DNA from: Spirometra erinaceieuropaei | Taxonomy: Eukaryota > Platyhelminthes > Cestoda > Diphyllobothriidea > Diphyllobothriidae | Assembly: GCA_902702965.1 (NCBI GenBank) | Contig: CACRXP010000727.1 | Location: forward strand, 55,260 to 119,259 | DNA: 64,000 bases | Direction: 5' to 3' | Shown: positions 1 through 12,100 of the stretch, piece after piece | How the letters are laid out: each line of letters opens with the position of its first letter | Numbering within the stretch: the first letter of the stretch is position 1 | The notes under the pieces: generated by a model | Seen by the model: only the letters and a program-made list of their open reading frames with translations | Told to the model about the DNA's origin: nothing | Database searches by the model: none | Program-made: the position numbers and the translations under genes

Positions 1-1145
1 ACCAGGTTGTGTGCGTCGGTCGGGGAAAATCAGATCCGGCTATGGTCGATAGTGGTGTCCCCCAGGGTTCAGTTCTGGGACCCATTTTGTTCCTTATCTA
101 CGTGGACGATGCCGCAAGAGATTTAGACTGTGAAGTAGCAATATTTGCGTATAACATGAAGATATGGAGCGTAATTCGGGGTCCTGCCGATGAAGACAGA
201 CTGCAGATGAACCTGAATCGGTTGGAGGAGTGGTCAAACCTTTGGCTCCTGCGGTTCAACGTTGCCAAATGTAGCATATTTCGCCTAGGCAACACAGACA
301 GATCCGCCAGCACAAGAGGCTACTTTCTGGGCGGTGCAGCCCTACAAGAGGTCGAAGCCCAAAGGGACATCGGTGTGCTGACGACGAGTTTCCTAAAACC
401 ATCCGCTCACTGTTCGATGGTGGCAAAAAGCGCAATGTCCGTACTGTACTCCATCAAGCGTGCGTTTATGGACTTTGACGAAGAAGCTTTCTCTAAGACA
501 TTCGGAACACTCGTCCGGCCGCATTTAGAGTACGGCATACAAGCTTGGAGGCCGTGGGCTGTTGAGGATCAAAACTGCCTCGAAAGAGTCCAGGGGAGAG
601 CCACGAAGATGGTTAGGGGTCAAAGCTCCTTTCCTTATGCAACCCGCCTAGTAAATCTGCACCTCTTTCCTTTGAGTTACAGGCAACTTCGCGGAGATCT
701 TTTGCAAGCCTTCCGCATTGTAAAGGGGTTGGATTGCAGTCTGGCCTTCGAAGACTTTTTTGGAATTTGCTACCACGACCAACCTCCGAGGTCACCCGTT
801 AAAACTGCGCACTCAGCAGGCACGGCTGGATGTGCGGATGTTCTCCTTCTCGGTTCGGGTGGTCAAACCATGGAATGAGCTTCCCGCAGATGTTGTGATG
901 CCACCATCTATACAAAGTTTTAAGAAGAATCTGGACATATTTATGTTCCGAAATGACCAAGAGCGATGAGAAGTCGAGCTCACCCCCTGTAACTCCTTCT
1001 CATTTTGCCCCACCATTATGGGCGTGTTCGAACTATTTCAGCCCAGAACATCTATCTGTACACCACACATTTTTTACGTTGCAAATAGGGTGTTCAAATG
1101 CTTACGCCTATTTCCCTCAATAAACTGAACTGAACTGAACTGAAT
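1..1145 (+). mobile_element. 3' end of a degenerate non-LTR (CR1/L2/jockey-type) retrotransposon
   Basis: The frame from position 9 encodes the palm, thumb and C-terminal part of a LINE reverse transcriptase. The motif GVPQGSVLGPILFLIYVDD is clear and is followed by the usual WLLRFNVAKC and RPHLEYGIQAW-type blocks. The copy is dead. The catalytic FADD box reads FAYN (bases 144-155). An extra G near 762-763 shifts the frame, and the true C terminus (KLRTQQARLDVRMFSFSVRV) continues in the next frame to a stop at 969. The element runs off the left edge, so its 5' extent is unknown. The 3' UTR ends in AATAAA followed by a pentameric tail. The superfamily is inferred from motifs; the clade is not certain. 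Confidence 0.9.
1125..1144 (+). repeat. (CTGAA)4 tail of the LINE
   Basis: Four tandem CTGAA units directly follow AATAAA (1119-1124). Short tandem tails of this kind, in place of poly(A), are typical of the 3' ends of the CR1/L2 group. The tail marks the 3' boundary of the element at about 1145. Confidence 0.8.
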
Positions 1146-3066
1146 AAGCGAGCAATGTAACCACGAAAATTATACATAAACCTACATGAAACAGCAATTT
1201 TTTTTCGTGTCACCAGATATTCTGCTTTTGCAAGACAAACAGGAAGTTTACTGGAGCATACCTATTTTTGATCAAATATATGAGACTTAGCTAAACATTG
1301 TGTGAATTCAGTTTTGTCAAGTGGGTGTTCTGCTGAGCGCAGAGAACCGCCAATAAACTTCCAAGTTCTGGAAAGTGCATAGAGGAAATTTTTTCGTGGT
1401 CGCTTCCCTGCCGCGGGGCTGGAGGAGCTAAAAAGGGGATGAGTGGGTGGTGGACGGGGCTCTGGTGGGGCTTTCAACGCGACAGCCCAGTCTAGCCCAG
1501 CCACCAAAAATGCACGGGGAAAGTCCTTCTTTGTCCACTTTTGGCACCCAATTAAAGTATCGACATGTATGGCGAATTCCCCGAGACTCAGTGTCTCGTC
1601 ATTTCTACATGCCACATGTCGAAACTCCCTTAGTGTACAGAAAGTATTACGTACTAGTACTCCTGGTGACCCCTCCGTGTACGTACTCACTATTTGGCAC
1701 CAAGCATCTGACCTACTGCGAAGAACGCCAACTGATATGGATGAACAACTTACTGAAACCAATAAAATCCATCGCAAAATGTGCACACATATAATAAGTG
1801 TCTGTGAATGGCATCCTACAAGCACTCGGACGATTCGTAACTCCACTCATCGACGGCTGGTTCCTACGGGTGGCCAAAAGAGGTTGTTAGGAAAACGCAT
1901 GGAAAAGTGATGTATAAGTCACCGCGGAGGGAAGTTACTGATATAAAAGTTAATTTGAATATTTGATACCATCTGAGCATATTTTAGTAACATTATTTTT
2001 ACTTCAAATATGGCCACACTGCCTCAGCAAAAATGGCAAAGGCATTAACGCACGCCGTGCGACCGCACGTCATAACAAATAATACTTCAGTGCTACCAAA
2101 AAATGTATGCTTAAATTTCACACCTACTGTGCTTGAAGTTCATGCTACAAGGTCATTAATTAAAATCGTATTCGCATATGACAGAATTGTTGCAAGTTAA
2201 ATGATGGCAATTACCGTGTCTTTAGATACGGGTAGCACTAGGTATTCTGTGGAACCGTTATTTCCTCCGACAGTATTCCGAGTTAAGCCCGGTCGCCCTA
2301 ACGGTCTGCGGATCCATGGAACCAGTCTATAGCCGTCTTTCGAAGCAGTTCGTTGGTGCGGTCACCAAACGTTTGGTTAAGGCGAATGACTTCCGGGCGT
2401 TTTATGCATGAGTAAAACTTACCACAAAGGAGTGCATACAGAGGACTTCCGACGAGCGACTGTTTACTCGTGGCGCATTCCCAGCAGAAACTAGGGCACA
2501 GGGGTGGTAATAAGAGGGTACCGAGGAGATGCATACTGCACAACCTCATGTTTGCCCTTTACCTAACATCATGCTGCTGATTCCCCGTATCTATCACGAC
2601 ATGTCTAGTGGTTATAACTTTGTCTTTCCCCTCCTTTACAGACCAACCTCCTCAATTCTGAAATCCTATTACAGCGCTCCATCTCCTGACTTATGAGTAA
2701 TCGCCTCACACACTCCCAAAGAAATGAACTCCTATATCCACTATTTGACGACCTGTCTGCTAAGACATGGATTACAAATCTTTTGACTTAATCATTCAGC
2801 GGCCGTAAATATCATCTGGAAATTTATGTTAAACATCGGTTTTTCGAGAATCGTACACAACTTTCTACATTGATACATGCCAGTACATGTAAGCAGCTGA
2901 ATACAGTCAGTACCCCTGTCCTTGTAGGGCTGTGTTTGAGATATTTATTCGCTAAAGATTTTTAAAAGGTCTTTATTTTTGGCTTCACTAACATGATTAA
3001 CATCTTGACCAACTTAACCAAAAGGACCTTGACAATGTGACTACGGCATCGCGCCAGTACAAACTA
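1146..3066. other. 5' flank of the tektin gene; no assigned gene
   Basis: No recognisable exon. Two long open frames overlap on opposite strands (minus 1262-1846, plus 1443-1910), with a GC-rich centre near 1400-1520. Neither resembles a protein family I know, and the arrangement suggests a repeat rather than a gene. A minus-strand frame at 2298-2549 (83 residues) is also unassigned. I see no convincing TATA box ahead of the tektin start. Confidence 0.4.
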
Positions 3067-3195
3067 ATGACTATTGTAGAGGCTCAACCCTCCATCTTGC
3101 CTAGTGGCACGTTCAAAATAACCAGGAAACCGGATCCATGGGTGTCTTATGAACGTGTTCACTGGACGAATCATCTAAACCAACGCCTGAAAAAG
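3067..3195 (+). CDS. Tektin exon 1
   Basis: Forty-three codons beginning MTIVEAQPSILPSGTFK. The upstream in-frame codons contain no other ATG. The exon is taken to end at AAAAAG before GTTACA, a weak donor, giving a 95-base intron. A donor near 3229 paired with an acceptor at 3306 would also keep the frame and slightly change the join. Confidence 0.65.
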
Positions 3196-6100
3196 GTTAC
3201 ACGACGATGTGCACAGTCAAACAGTAACAGAATGAATGCAGATGATGTGATGGATTTAATCACTTTTATGTTTAATGTTGAATCTTATAGTTCACTCGGC
3301 ACACAGACGCTCAAACTGAGGCAGCGCAGCATGACTCAACGAAAAGTCTTCGGGACAATCTTCATGATTTAAATTTTACTGAAAGAGAACTAGAAGTGGA
3401 AATAAAGGAAATTATTGATGCAAACAGCAAATTGATTGCGACAGGACTCACATTGGAAAAAGCTCTTCAAGCAACAGAACCCTCGGAGAATATTTCCGTT
3501 GACAACCTTAATATAAGGAATCGTAGGCGTTCCGAAGAAAATGTTAATGACGAGGTTCAGCACGCATTGATTAAAGTAAGCCGTTATGGTATGCGATGTA
3601 CACATATATCTTCCAATAACACACAGAAGCCTTGGACAACTTATTGTTATAAGTGATTTGTGGTCTATTTGTTTTGAGTTTTAATTCACATTTTTACTTT
3701 GACGACCTCCGCTTGCACATTAATGCTCGAGCGTGAGATCGTGTTAATGAAATTTCAATAACATGATTTCACGCATTATGTGTGCAAGCAGTAATCAAGT
3801 TACCTTGATGAGTGCGGTAACTTATTGAAATTCGAACAAGTGCGTGTAGGAGAAGTCCTCGATACCGTTCGCGAAAGAAACATTCGATCTCCTAATGCCA
3901 ATTGCCTTTCGGTTGTCGAGCTAGAGTGCGTTGCAAGGTGGTGAACTGCTTGACTCTCAGGAGTATAGACGGCAATGAAAAATGAATAGAAGTGCATAGG
4001 GACCCCCTTGCTCGAGTAAGGGTGATGTTCAAGTTGTATAGTCCCCAAAAACTATTTGCAGCTTTATAAAGCTTTATAAAGACACAAATCTGCAGACCTA
4101 AATCTGGGCGCCCATTATGCAAATCTGTCCCACCAGTACATGGTCAAAGCACTGTTTGTGCCACCTGGTCGGCTATGTCCCCCGATACTGTAAACTGATT
4201 GTGTAATGGAACAACAGATTTCTGGCCGAAGCAAATAAAAAATTACTCGCTTCAATGTGAAACTTTAGTTAACTTGCATTTCCACCTGGCTTTCATCGCC
4301 TTTTATTGGGTACTTGTGCTCACAAGCTTTCGATGGTAAAAATGTCGGATTATCGGAAATATGTTGAACACATGCGTAAAAGAATACCGTCACGCATGTG
4401 ATTTGTCCTATTTGACTGCTCAGTCTGTCTTGCGGTGTTTCAAAAGTAGCTGTGCAAGTTCTACTAACTGACCTCGCGGTCATGACTTTTTAAAACTATC
4501 CAGTAATGTTCCATAATTTGATTAAAACATTTTCTGTTCATACAAATACGAAGAGTATGGAATCTCTGGTGTTTCTGACAGTTAAATAGTACCTGTAAAT
4601 ACTTTAGGAACTCGACATTATAGCGAAGTCGCAAAACTTACTGAAAAGGTCAATAAGTCAAGTTCGGGACCAGATAAGGTAAGCCATTTGGATCCTTTGA
4701 GATGTGCTCTTCTTTAGTTTCCTAATTCCTTTTTAAATCGTACTTCATAATCGTGACGAAACCTGTAACTCATTATTCGTAATTTGATTAGATATACTAC
4801 TTTCACTGGTATATTTGAATTTGGCATTTTTATCTGTTATGGCTTTCATTTATTACTCGAACAGGAGACGATCTGGGATGACGAAGATACCAGCTTTGTT
4901 GCTAAAACCACCACGTCTGCTTAAGCTTTTCAATTTTTCCGCCCAAGGCATTGTCTGTTTTCCGCGTTCTTCTCAGTTCCAACGTAAACAAACCTTTTGC
5001 GTGCAGCCAACACTGAAGCTAAGCAGCCAGCTAACTACTTACTCCCGCACACGCTTCGTAAGCAAGACTGTTCTGACATGTAGTAATCCCTTGTAGCGCC
5101 TAAATGTCGGACGCGTCTAGTTCCAGACTGCGTTAGCGACTTCAAAATGTCCGTTAAATGTTTACCAGTATTCAACCAAAATTTATCAAGAGAGCTCCAG
5201 GTGCGTTTTATGTTGACGGCGCCTTTCCGTATTTTTTAATTCAACATACAAGTGATCATCGGCATATCACTGAATTTAGTCTCCATTTTCAGATATTAGC
5301 GGACTTAAACTCATATGACTCGCGAAATATAGATAAATGTAGATAAAACTGAGCTGATTTGGAAGCCGGCTTAAAAAACCGGCCAAAACACGTAAAGGAT
5401 GTTGAATTGCCTTCAGTGAAAAATCAACAACAAAACTCATTGAAAGAAAAGCTACGCTGTTTAGAAATAACGACTTAGTGAAGAAAGATGTAGATGCTGA
5501 AGACACAAAGTACGAATGGACGGGATTAATTTAGTTCAGGCAAACAACGTGACAAGTAAGAAGATATAAACACACCAACCCGTAAAAGGTCCTTCTGTAT
5601 AATCCTCTGATCAAATATCCCTTGGAATAGGTACGATATTTAAAATAGCAACAACTCAAAAATTGAGAATCTAAGTAAGGCTTTTAACGTTATATGCGAG
5701 CATTTGGTGTAAAGACTCCTGTCGTTGCATTGCCAAAAATGCAGGCAGCTCAATCAAAAACGATTTTAAATGATTTACTAAATAGAGGCCTTTCAGGAAT
5801 AAAACCTTTTCATCAAATCACACGCAGTTGTGTCAAGAAATTAGAAAAAGTATTGGTTTGGTGTTTTTCGTCGTCCAAACTTTCCAAAATGAGCGAACCA
5901 TAAAGGTTTTTGACGTTTCTTTTAACATTGTCGTCCGGGCGCAATTCTGGTTCACTAAAATATGAAAACCTAGTGGAAAGGAAAATGGTTCCACAAGGAA
6001 AATGCTCCTTGTTGAATAAAAACGTTTTTGGAATTCAGAATTTTTTCAAAAAATGCTTTATTATCATGTCTAATGAGTGAATTTTCGTACTTAATTGATG

Positions 6101-9100
6101 TTGACAACTTTTCTGCCTCAGAAAGTTGCTTTACTTTTTATTTAAGAACCATTTCACTATCTCACTTTAATTTACGTCCCGCTCTGCATTTGTATATGCT
6201 ATACAAAGTGGCTGTACAACTAGTTCTGTAACAACTGACGCAGTTGGAAGTTTGCGATATCTGTGTAAGCCTGATTCTATAATGAATGTTCTAGAGAGAT
6301 TTGACCCTCACCTTGTCGTCTGAATGCCTTTTAATCTTTCTCACTAGTGTCTGATGTAACTTTAATTGCGCGCGCGAGTTAACTGGTCGTAATTGTGTCA
6401 CGCGGTGGCTAGTAGTAGATTAAAAGAACTTGACCCATTCTCTTCTCTACCCAAAGACCAAATGCTAATTTCATTTCTTCGTAGTGTGCTGACGCAGGAT
6501 GGGATCTGATTTCTTCGACTCCACCAGTTAGAAACTTACCTCTGGTTCAGCTTAATGGAAGTTGACGACGAATATGTCTAAGCCACTTGGGCGTTACATA
6601 CCATGCGATATTGTCACAACGAGTCCATACTATCTGATTCAAGCCAAGTTCTGCGTATTTCTTCCGCAGAATTATTTGCAATCAACAGTCAAAAAGTTAC
6701 AATTTTCGTTTCTTTTTCCATTTTCACGACCCAGAATTCACGAATTTAGAAAGGGGTTGGTCAGCTTGATGATTCGTGAAAGCTGCTCCCATTAAAAATA
6801 GAGATATTATGTCAAGTCCAAACGTATTGCAAAAGGCTTACGAAACCCTAAAAACCGCGTATATTCAGGTGACAATGTCATTTTCTCCATGTGCATTTAT
6901 CAACAACTTTGTCTCAAAATAAACGAAACTGTATACTCCTTCAAGTTGACAGCCAATGATCACGGAAATTTAATTCTTCTGATCAAAGCCGTAGCTTGCA
7001 AATACTTTGGTTTTCACGGCGTTGACGGAAGAGCGACTGTTTAAAGAATCTTGTTCGTCGGCTATGCTATATTCTGCATCTTTCTACCCCGACTGTGCTT
7101 CACTGATATTGTTAGCATATTCTTAATCAAATAACCAGCACCATCTTGCGACTTTTACACTGTTTATCCGTGTCCACCTCTTCTGAGAATGGAATCAATG
7201 GTGCGTCTAAGCATGGTAGACATTAAGGTGCTACCTTGTGGGACGCCAGACCGAAAGTATAATAGATTGGAGAGATTATTGTGGGCCAAAACCCGTGCAC
7301 TTTTGAATCAACAATAGCTTTGATCGCAAAAGAGGTTTTCCCTTATATTACCAGCTTCATTATCATCTACAGAGACAAACGATGAACGGAATCAAACTCT
7401 GAAGAAAATTAGCAAAATAGGGAGTTGTAGATCGATGACTGTCGTCAAGACGTACGAGGATTAATCGCAATGTGGATATTTTGTTACAGCATCTACAGTA
7501 GATGACCTAACACATGTACATCCAGCTTAACGATTTGTTAAGCTGAATAACACAGTTTATCCTCATCATCCGAACCCGTTTGAAGACGGTGACAGACAAC
7601 GTCTGATGACGTTAATTTAAATATCAGGTATTACGGATATTTTAACCCCTTTCACAGGATAATGCTGCACAATGGTCACATGCTTCAGGTACTTTTCTGC
7701 AAACGATGCTTCAAGCCCCGCTTAATTCGCACATATACCCAAGAAAGATCCTGCCTATGACTTATACTTTGCTTTGAATTATTGATCACATACTCTAAGA
7801 AGTTGTGCGGAAGTTAAATAAAGCAATATTGCTTTCCTCCTACTTTCTTCATTCTATGTTACTGCTGAATGGCGATGGTTAAATGTCCACCAGAGCCTTA
7901 ATCCATGATATGTTAAATTTTCATAATTTTTTTATTGGTACTCGTTCCGATGTGTGAAAGGAATAGTCATTTCAAGAAAGGGTAATTTGTAACAGAGCAT
8001 CTCCCAAATTCGGACTATATTTTAGAGGTAAGAAGTTCACTAGTTAGCAGTTGTCTCGAACTGAAACTCTAATGAAATTTATTGCACGGTTGAGTAGGAA
8101 GTTTCCACATTCAACATACCCATGCAAGACAATGTTTTCAATAGGTCTGACAGATAATTCGGCGTGACAGGCATTTGTACGCGCTATCACTGTTTGCATA
8201 GATGATGGTGGTACCTTTTTAAGCGCCTAAACTAAAGTCTGATACCCAGCTGTGTAGGAATAATTGAATGCATTTATGGTGAGGGCTCCATTTGGATACG
8301 TATTTCGATTTCATTATCCGCGTTGTAAGTCCATTCACCAAACACCAGAAATTCGCACAAGTTCAGCGGCTATGATTATGCGTCTTTTTGTGCAGAATTT
8401 AAACTCCTGGTCTTTTGTCCCGGTCTACACAAAGTCAGCAGACTCTTTCTAACACCTGCCCTGTCTAAACTTCGTGTAGACGCAATCGGACAGCAAAAGA
8501 AAACCTGGAACTGGTGATCAGTAATAAGCTACAGGCAATCCCTCTTGATACAGCAGCCGGGATACTTAAAAACCAGAGCACAAACAAGCAGTTCTTCCCA
8601 GCGGTGGCTTCGTTACAGGTACCTTCTCTTGCTGCATAATACTTAGGGTATATTATGACCTACTCAAACGCGATCAGTAGCTTTTATTTTATACTATAGG
8701 ACCATGTGAGCTGTCCTGCTGGAAGGAGCCAAGAGGCGCATGATGCAATTTTGGCCGCCGAATACGAACGAATGGCCAGCGAACAACTTGATCAGCTATG
8801 CCAAAGCATTGTCCATGACGTTGCAGAGGACCTGCAGCAGCAAGCTGACAAGGTTACGAATTGTATTCTCCGTAACGTCGACGTTCTGGAAGCGGCCGAG
8901 GTCCAACTAAAAAGCAAATATAATGAGGTGCGTTTTCAATAAAACAAGGAGGTGCCGCTTACTTCAGACGTTAAAAATAACTGGTGGTCTCACTCCACAT
9001 TTCTGTTAAGTGCAGAAAATAAAAATTTCCGTCTATGACTTGATATGATTTGGAACAGAGACATTCCCTCTAAAATAGGCTAGTTCTCTCCACCCCTCGT

Positions 9101-12100
9101 ATATGCTTGATTTGTCCCATGATCAGAAAAGCCATTGGGACGCATAAAACTGCTAATTTCAAACTCATATGCTGCAAGATTTTTCTTTTGACAGTTCCTA
9201 TTGAAATCGGACATTCATTTCAGGCATTTTCATCAAGGATTTTTCATCTTCTCCTGCAGACGAAGTCAGTGTACCCGTGCAGTCTGTATGAACTTGAGGG
9301 GTTAAAGATAAAGCAGGTTTCTACCTTTACACTCATGGATGCAAAAATACAAAAGGTACTCACGATATGAAGGACTTTTGACGTAGTATTTGTGTATAGC
9401 AACGTTTTGCGGTAATAGCGAGACAAAGTTTTGGTCGTTGAGGGGAATATATTAAAAAGCAGATCACATGGTAGAATCCTCGACAAAAATATGTTACTCT
9501 TCGACTTCCAGCCGTCCGCGTTCAAAGAATCAAGTAATTGCGCTGCCTCAAGCCGTAATTAAACGATTTTCGATCAACAATTGCACACGCATTTGCGTTC
9601 AAATAGCATGCAGGGTTAAACACAGAGTAAACTATACTGTGACGGTTGGATCATGGCAAACGACAACGTCCACCGTGTGCTCTACAGAGTGACCCAGCAC
9701 CGGTGGATTCCGCGTAAATTAATGAGACGGGCTTGCGCTGCACCCTCCGCACTCTCTCCTTCTCCATTCACCTGGGCCCGCTTGCAGGCAGACCGCAAGA
9801 GGGCTCGGACGCAGTGGTTGACAAACCCAAACACCCCGCCTACGCCTACACACATGATCTCTTCTCCGTGGAATGTACTGGGTTCTTACAAAAGCGCCCG
9901 GACCGCAAGTGCACGAGAATGCCATAGGGGCCACATTGAGAGGAGGCCACTAAGCCTGACTCTCAGTTTGAAGAATAATCAAATTATCTCGTCAGCTGGC
10001 AACTTTCCAAGCCACGCCTTTTCGCGTCGCGATAGATCCATGCGCATCAGATTTGTCACGGCGAGAAATACGCTATTGAGCATACGTCACAACATCCTTC
10101 ATGTGCGGTAGTAGTCATGGGCTGGCGCGGGTTCTGCCCACCCTGACTAACGCATGTCGTAGGTCATTATGGTCACTGCCTTGATCAGGCACAACTGCAG
10201 TGCAGCCTGTCGTTAGGGCTACCAATTGCATTGTGCTATGTAAAGCGCAGATTATCAGTTACTCTGCAGTGAGGGATATTGCAGTAGAACGTTTGAAAAG
10301 AAAGGTTCCTCAAAATCGTCTTTGTAACCAGTCAACTTTCATCAAGTCCATAGCTAACAATGAGTAATGTGGCTGGCGGAGCGAGATCGCATGGCAAACA
10401 GGTTCACGAGGCAAGGTTTTTCTTTCAATGATGTCCCCTTATTACGAGGGCATGCGTGCACAGACGGCACTTGCAGATACCTGTCTAAAACAAATAAGTG
10501 GCAAAAACCTCACAGCTTTTGCATACTAGAAAGGCTACATGAGGTTGATTATCTACATGGGGCTCGTCGTTCATCAGTGGATCCTCATCACTGTTTGCCA
10601 GTCCAGAATTTTTAGCCAGAACTGTAAGTCAGGAGTAAGATGGATTATGTGCCCTTTCGGGCGCGTATAGCGCGTAGTTAGTAAATACGTAAAGGTTATA
10701 CTTGACGCTACACTCGGGAAAACGTCAGCTAGCCGGCAGTGGTAACAACGCTGCAGCGTGCGCTCTCTTCGTGGGATTTTCCAGCATTAGTTACGGTATC
10801 AGGCATATGACGGTCGACCTCACGTTTTCCAGGCATTAGAATTTCCAAGTCTAATAATTCCACGAGGACAGATGCAGAAGATCATGTACACTCCGTGGAT
10901 CTTATAACTCTTATAGAAGAAATGGGCAGCAGGCGCCCAGTTCTCGATACAGCTCCTTTCTGAATGAGGGTCAGTTATCCGACGTCACACAAGGCAGTCC
11001 TTGAGTGGCACAATGGGAATGAGAACTTACCCCATAGACGGGCTACGCTGGTGTTGCGTCCGACCAAGGAGAAGGCCTTATTGCCTAGTAGCACTAGTCG
11101 GATTACGCCAAGTCTACACTTGGTCTTGACTGTTGCTGAATACACACGTGCACCCGATCGAGGAATTTCACACCAATCCAACCACTGTGCCCACCTTCCT
11201 CACCAGCCATCTAATATGATTTACTGGCGCCTGGAAGTGGGATAACAGAGTGTGGCGGATTCCGTGGTATCCCGCCTCACGATGGTTTAGTGCTGGACAC
11301 GCTGACGGTCTTGGGTTGGAAGATGGCAGACCGAGAGGGTAGCTCGGTCCGCACTTGGGATGAGGGTCAGATTGCAGTGACTCCGCCCTATTGCAGCCCC
11401 ATTGACACCTGTCACTTCTGTGAGATCTGGTACTCATTGCGTGGCTTTTGTGTTGAATCCCATGCTTGGTCACCTTGAATCAGACAAACCACTGGAACAT
11501 GGGAAGGGAAGAGGATTGGGGCCAATCCAGGTTGATTGAACCACTGAGAGTCCTATCAAGCACACCCTGAAAGTATCACAACACGCTAACGGTCATGGTC
11601 TGGTAGGTTGCTAACTGTCGGGAGTTAAGAGCGCGTTACAGTGATTCATTCCAAATGTGACCTCGATGTCACTCGATTGTGTGAGAGCTGACGTTCTCAG
11701 TAGAGACTGGAACGTACGGAGCTGGGACCGGGTAGTGTATGGAGGGCGTGGACCGGCTGCACAGTCTTGTGTTCACGCTCATCTCCTGTTGTCTCGACCT
11801 GGTCTCGCCATCGGATCGCAGTGTGCGTGGACGAGTAAAGTGACGCAGGTGCAAGGAAATTCCAGTTCACAGTAAATAAATTCGCTCGCAAGTCACCACT
11901 GCGTCCGTGATGATACAGTGGTGGTTGTCATCCCTTGCAGTGATCGAATTCAGTCATAGACAGGCTATAATAGCATTTAAATAAGTTGAAAGTCTTTGTG
12001 TAGAAAGATATTTCGTTAGCGAAAAACACCATTCCAAAGTTGCAGCCCGGTCGCCCTGTTCGGCTTATCCCATGTGCAGATAGATCTTGCCTGTACTTTT

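Noticed and set aside
5276..5346. A possible extra tektin exon reading ILADLNSYDSRNIDKC
   Set aside because: It resembles a tektin block by eye, but it lacks a good donor, and the frame from 4678 to 8480 is already complete with a full-length product.
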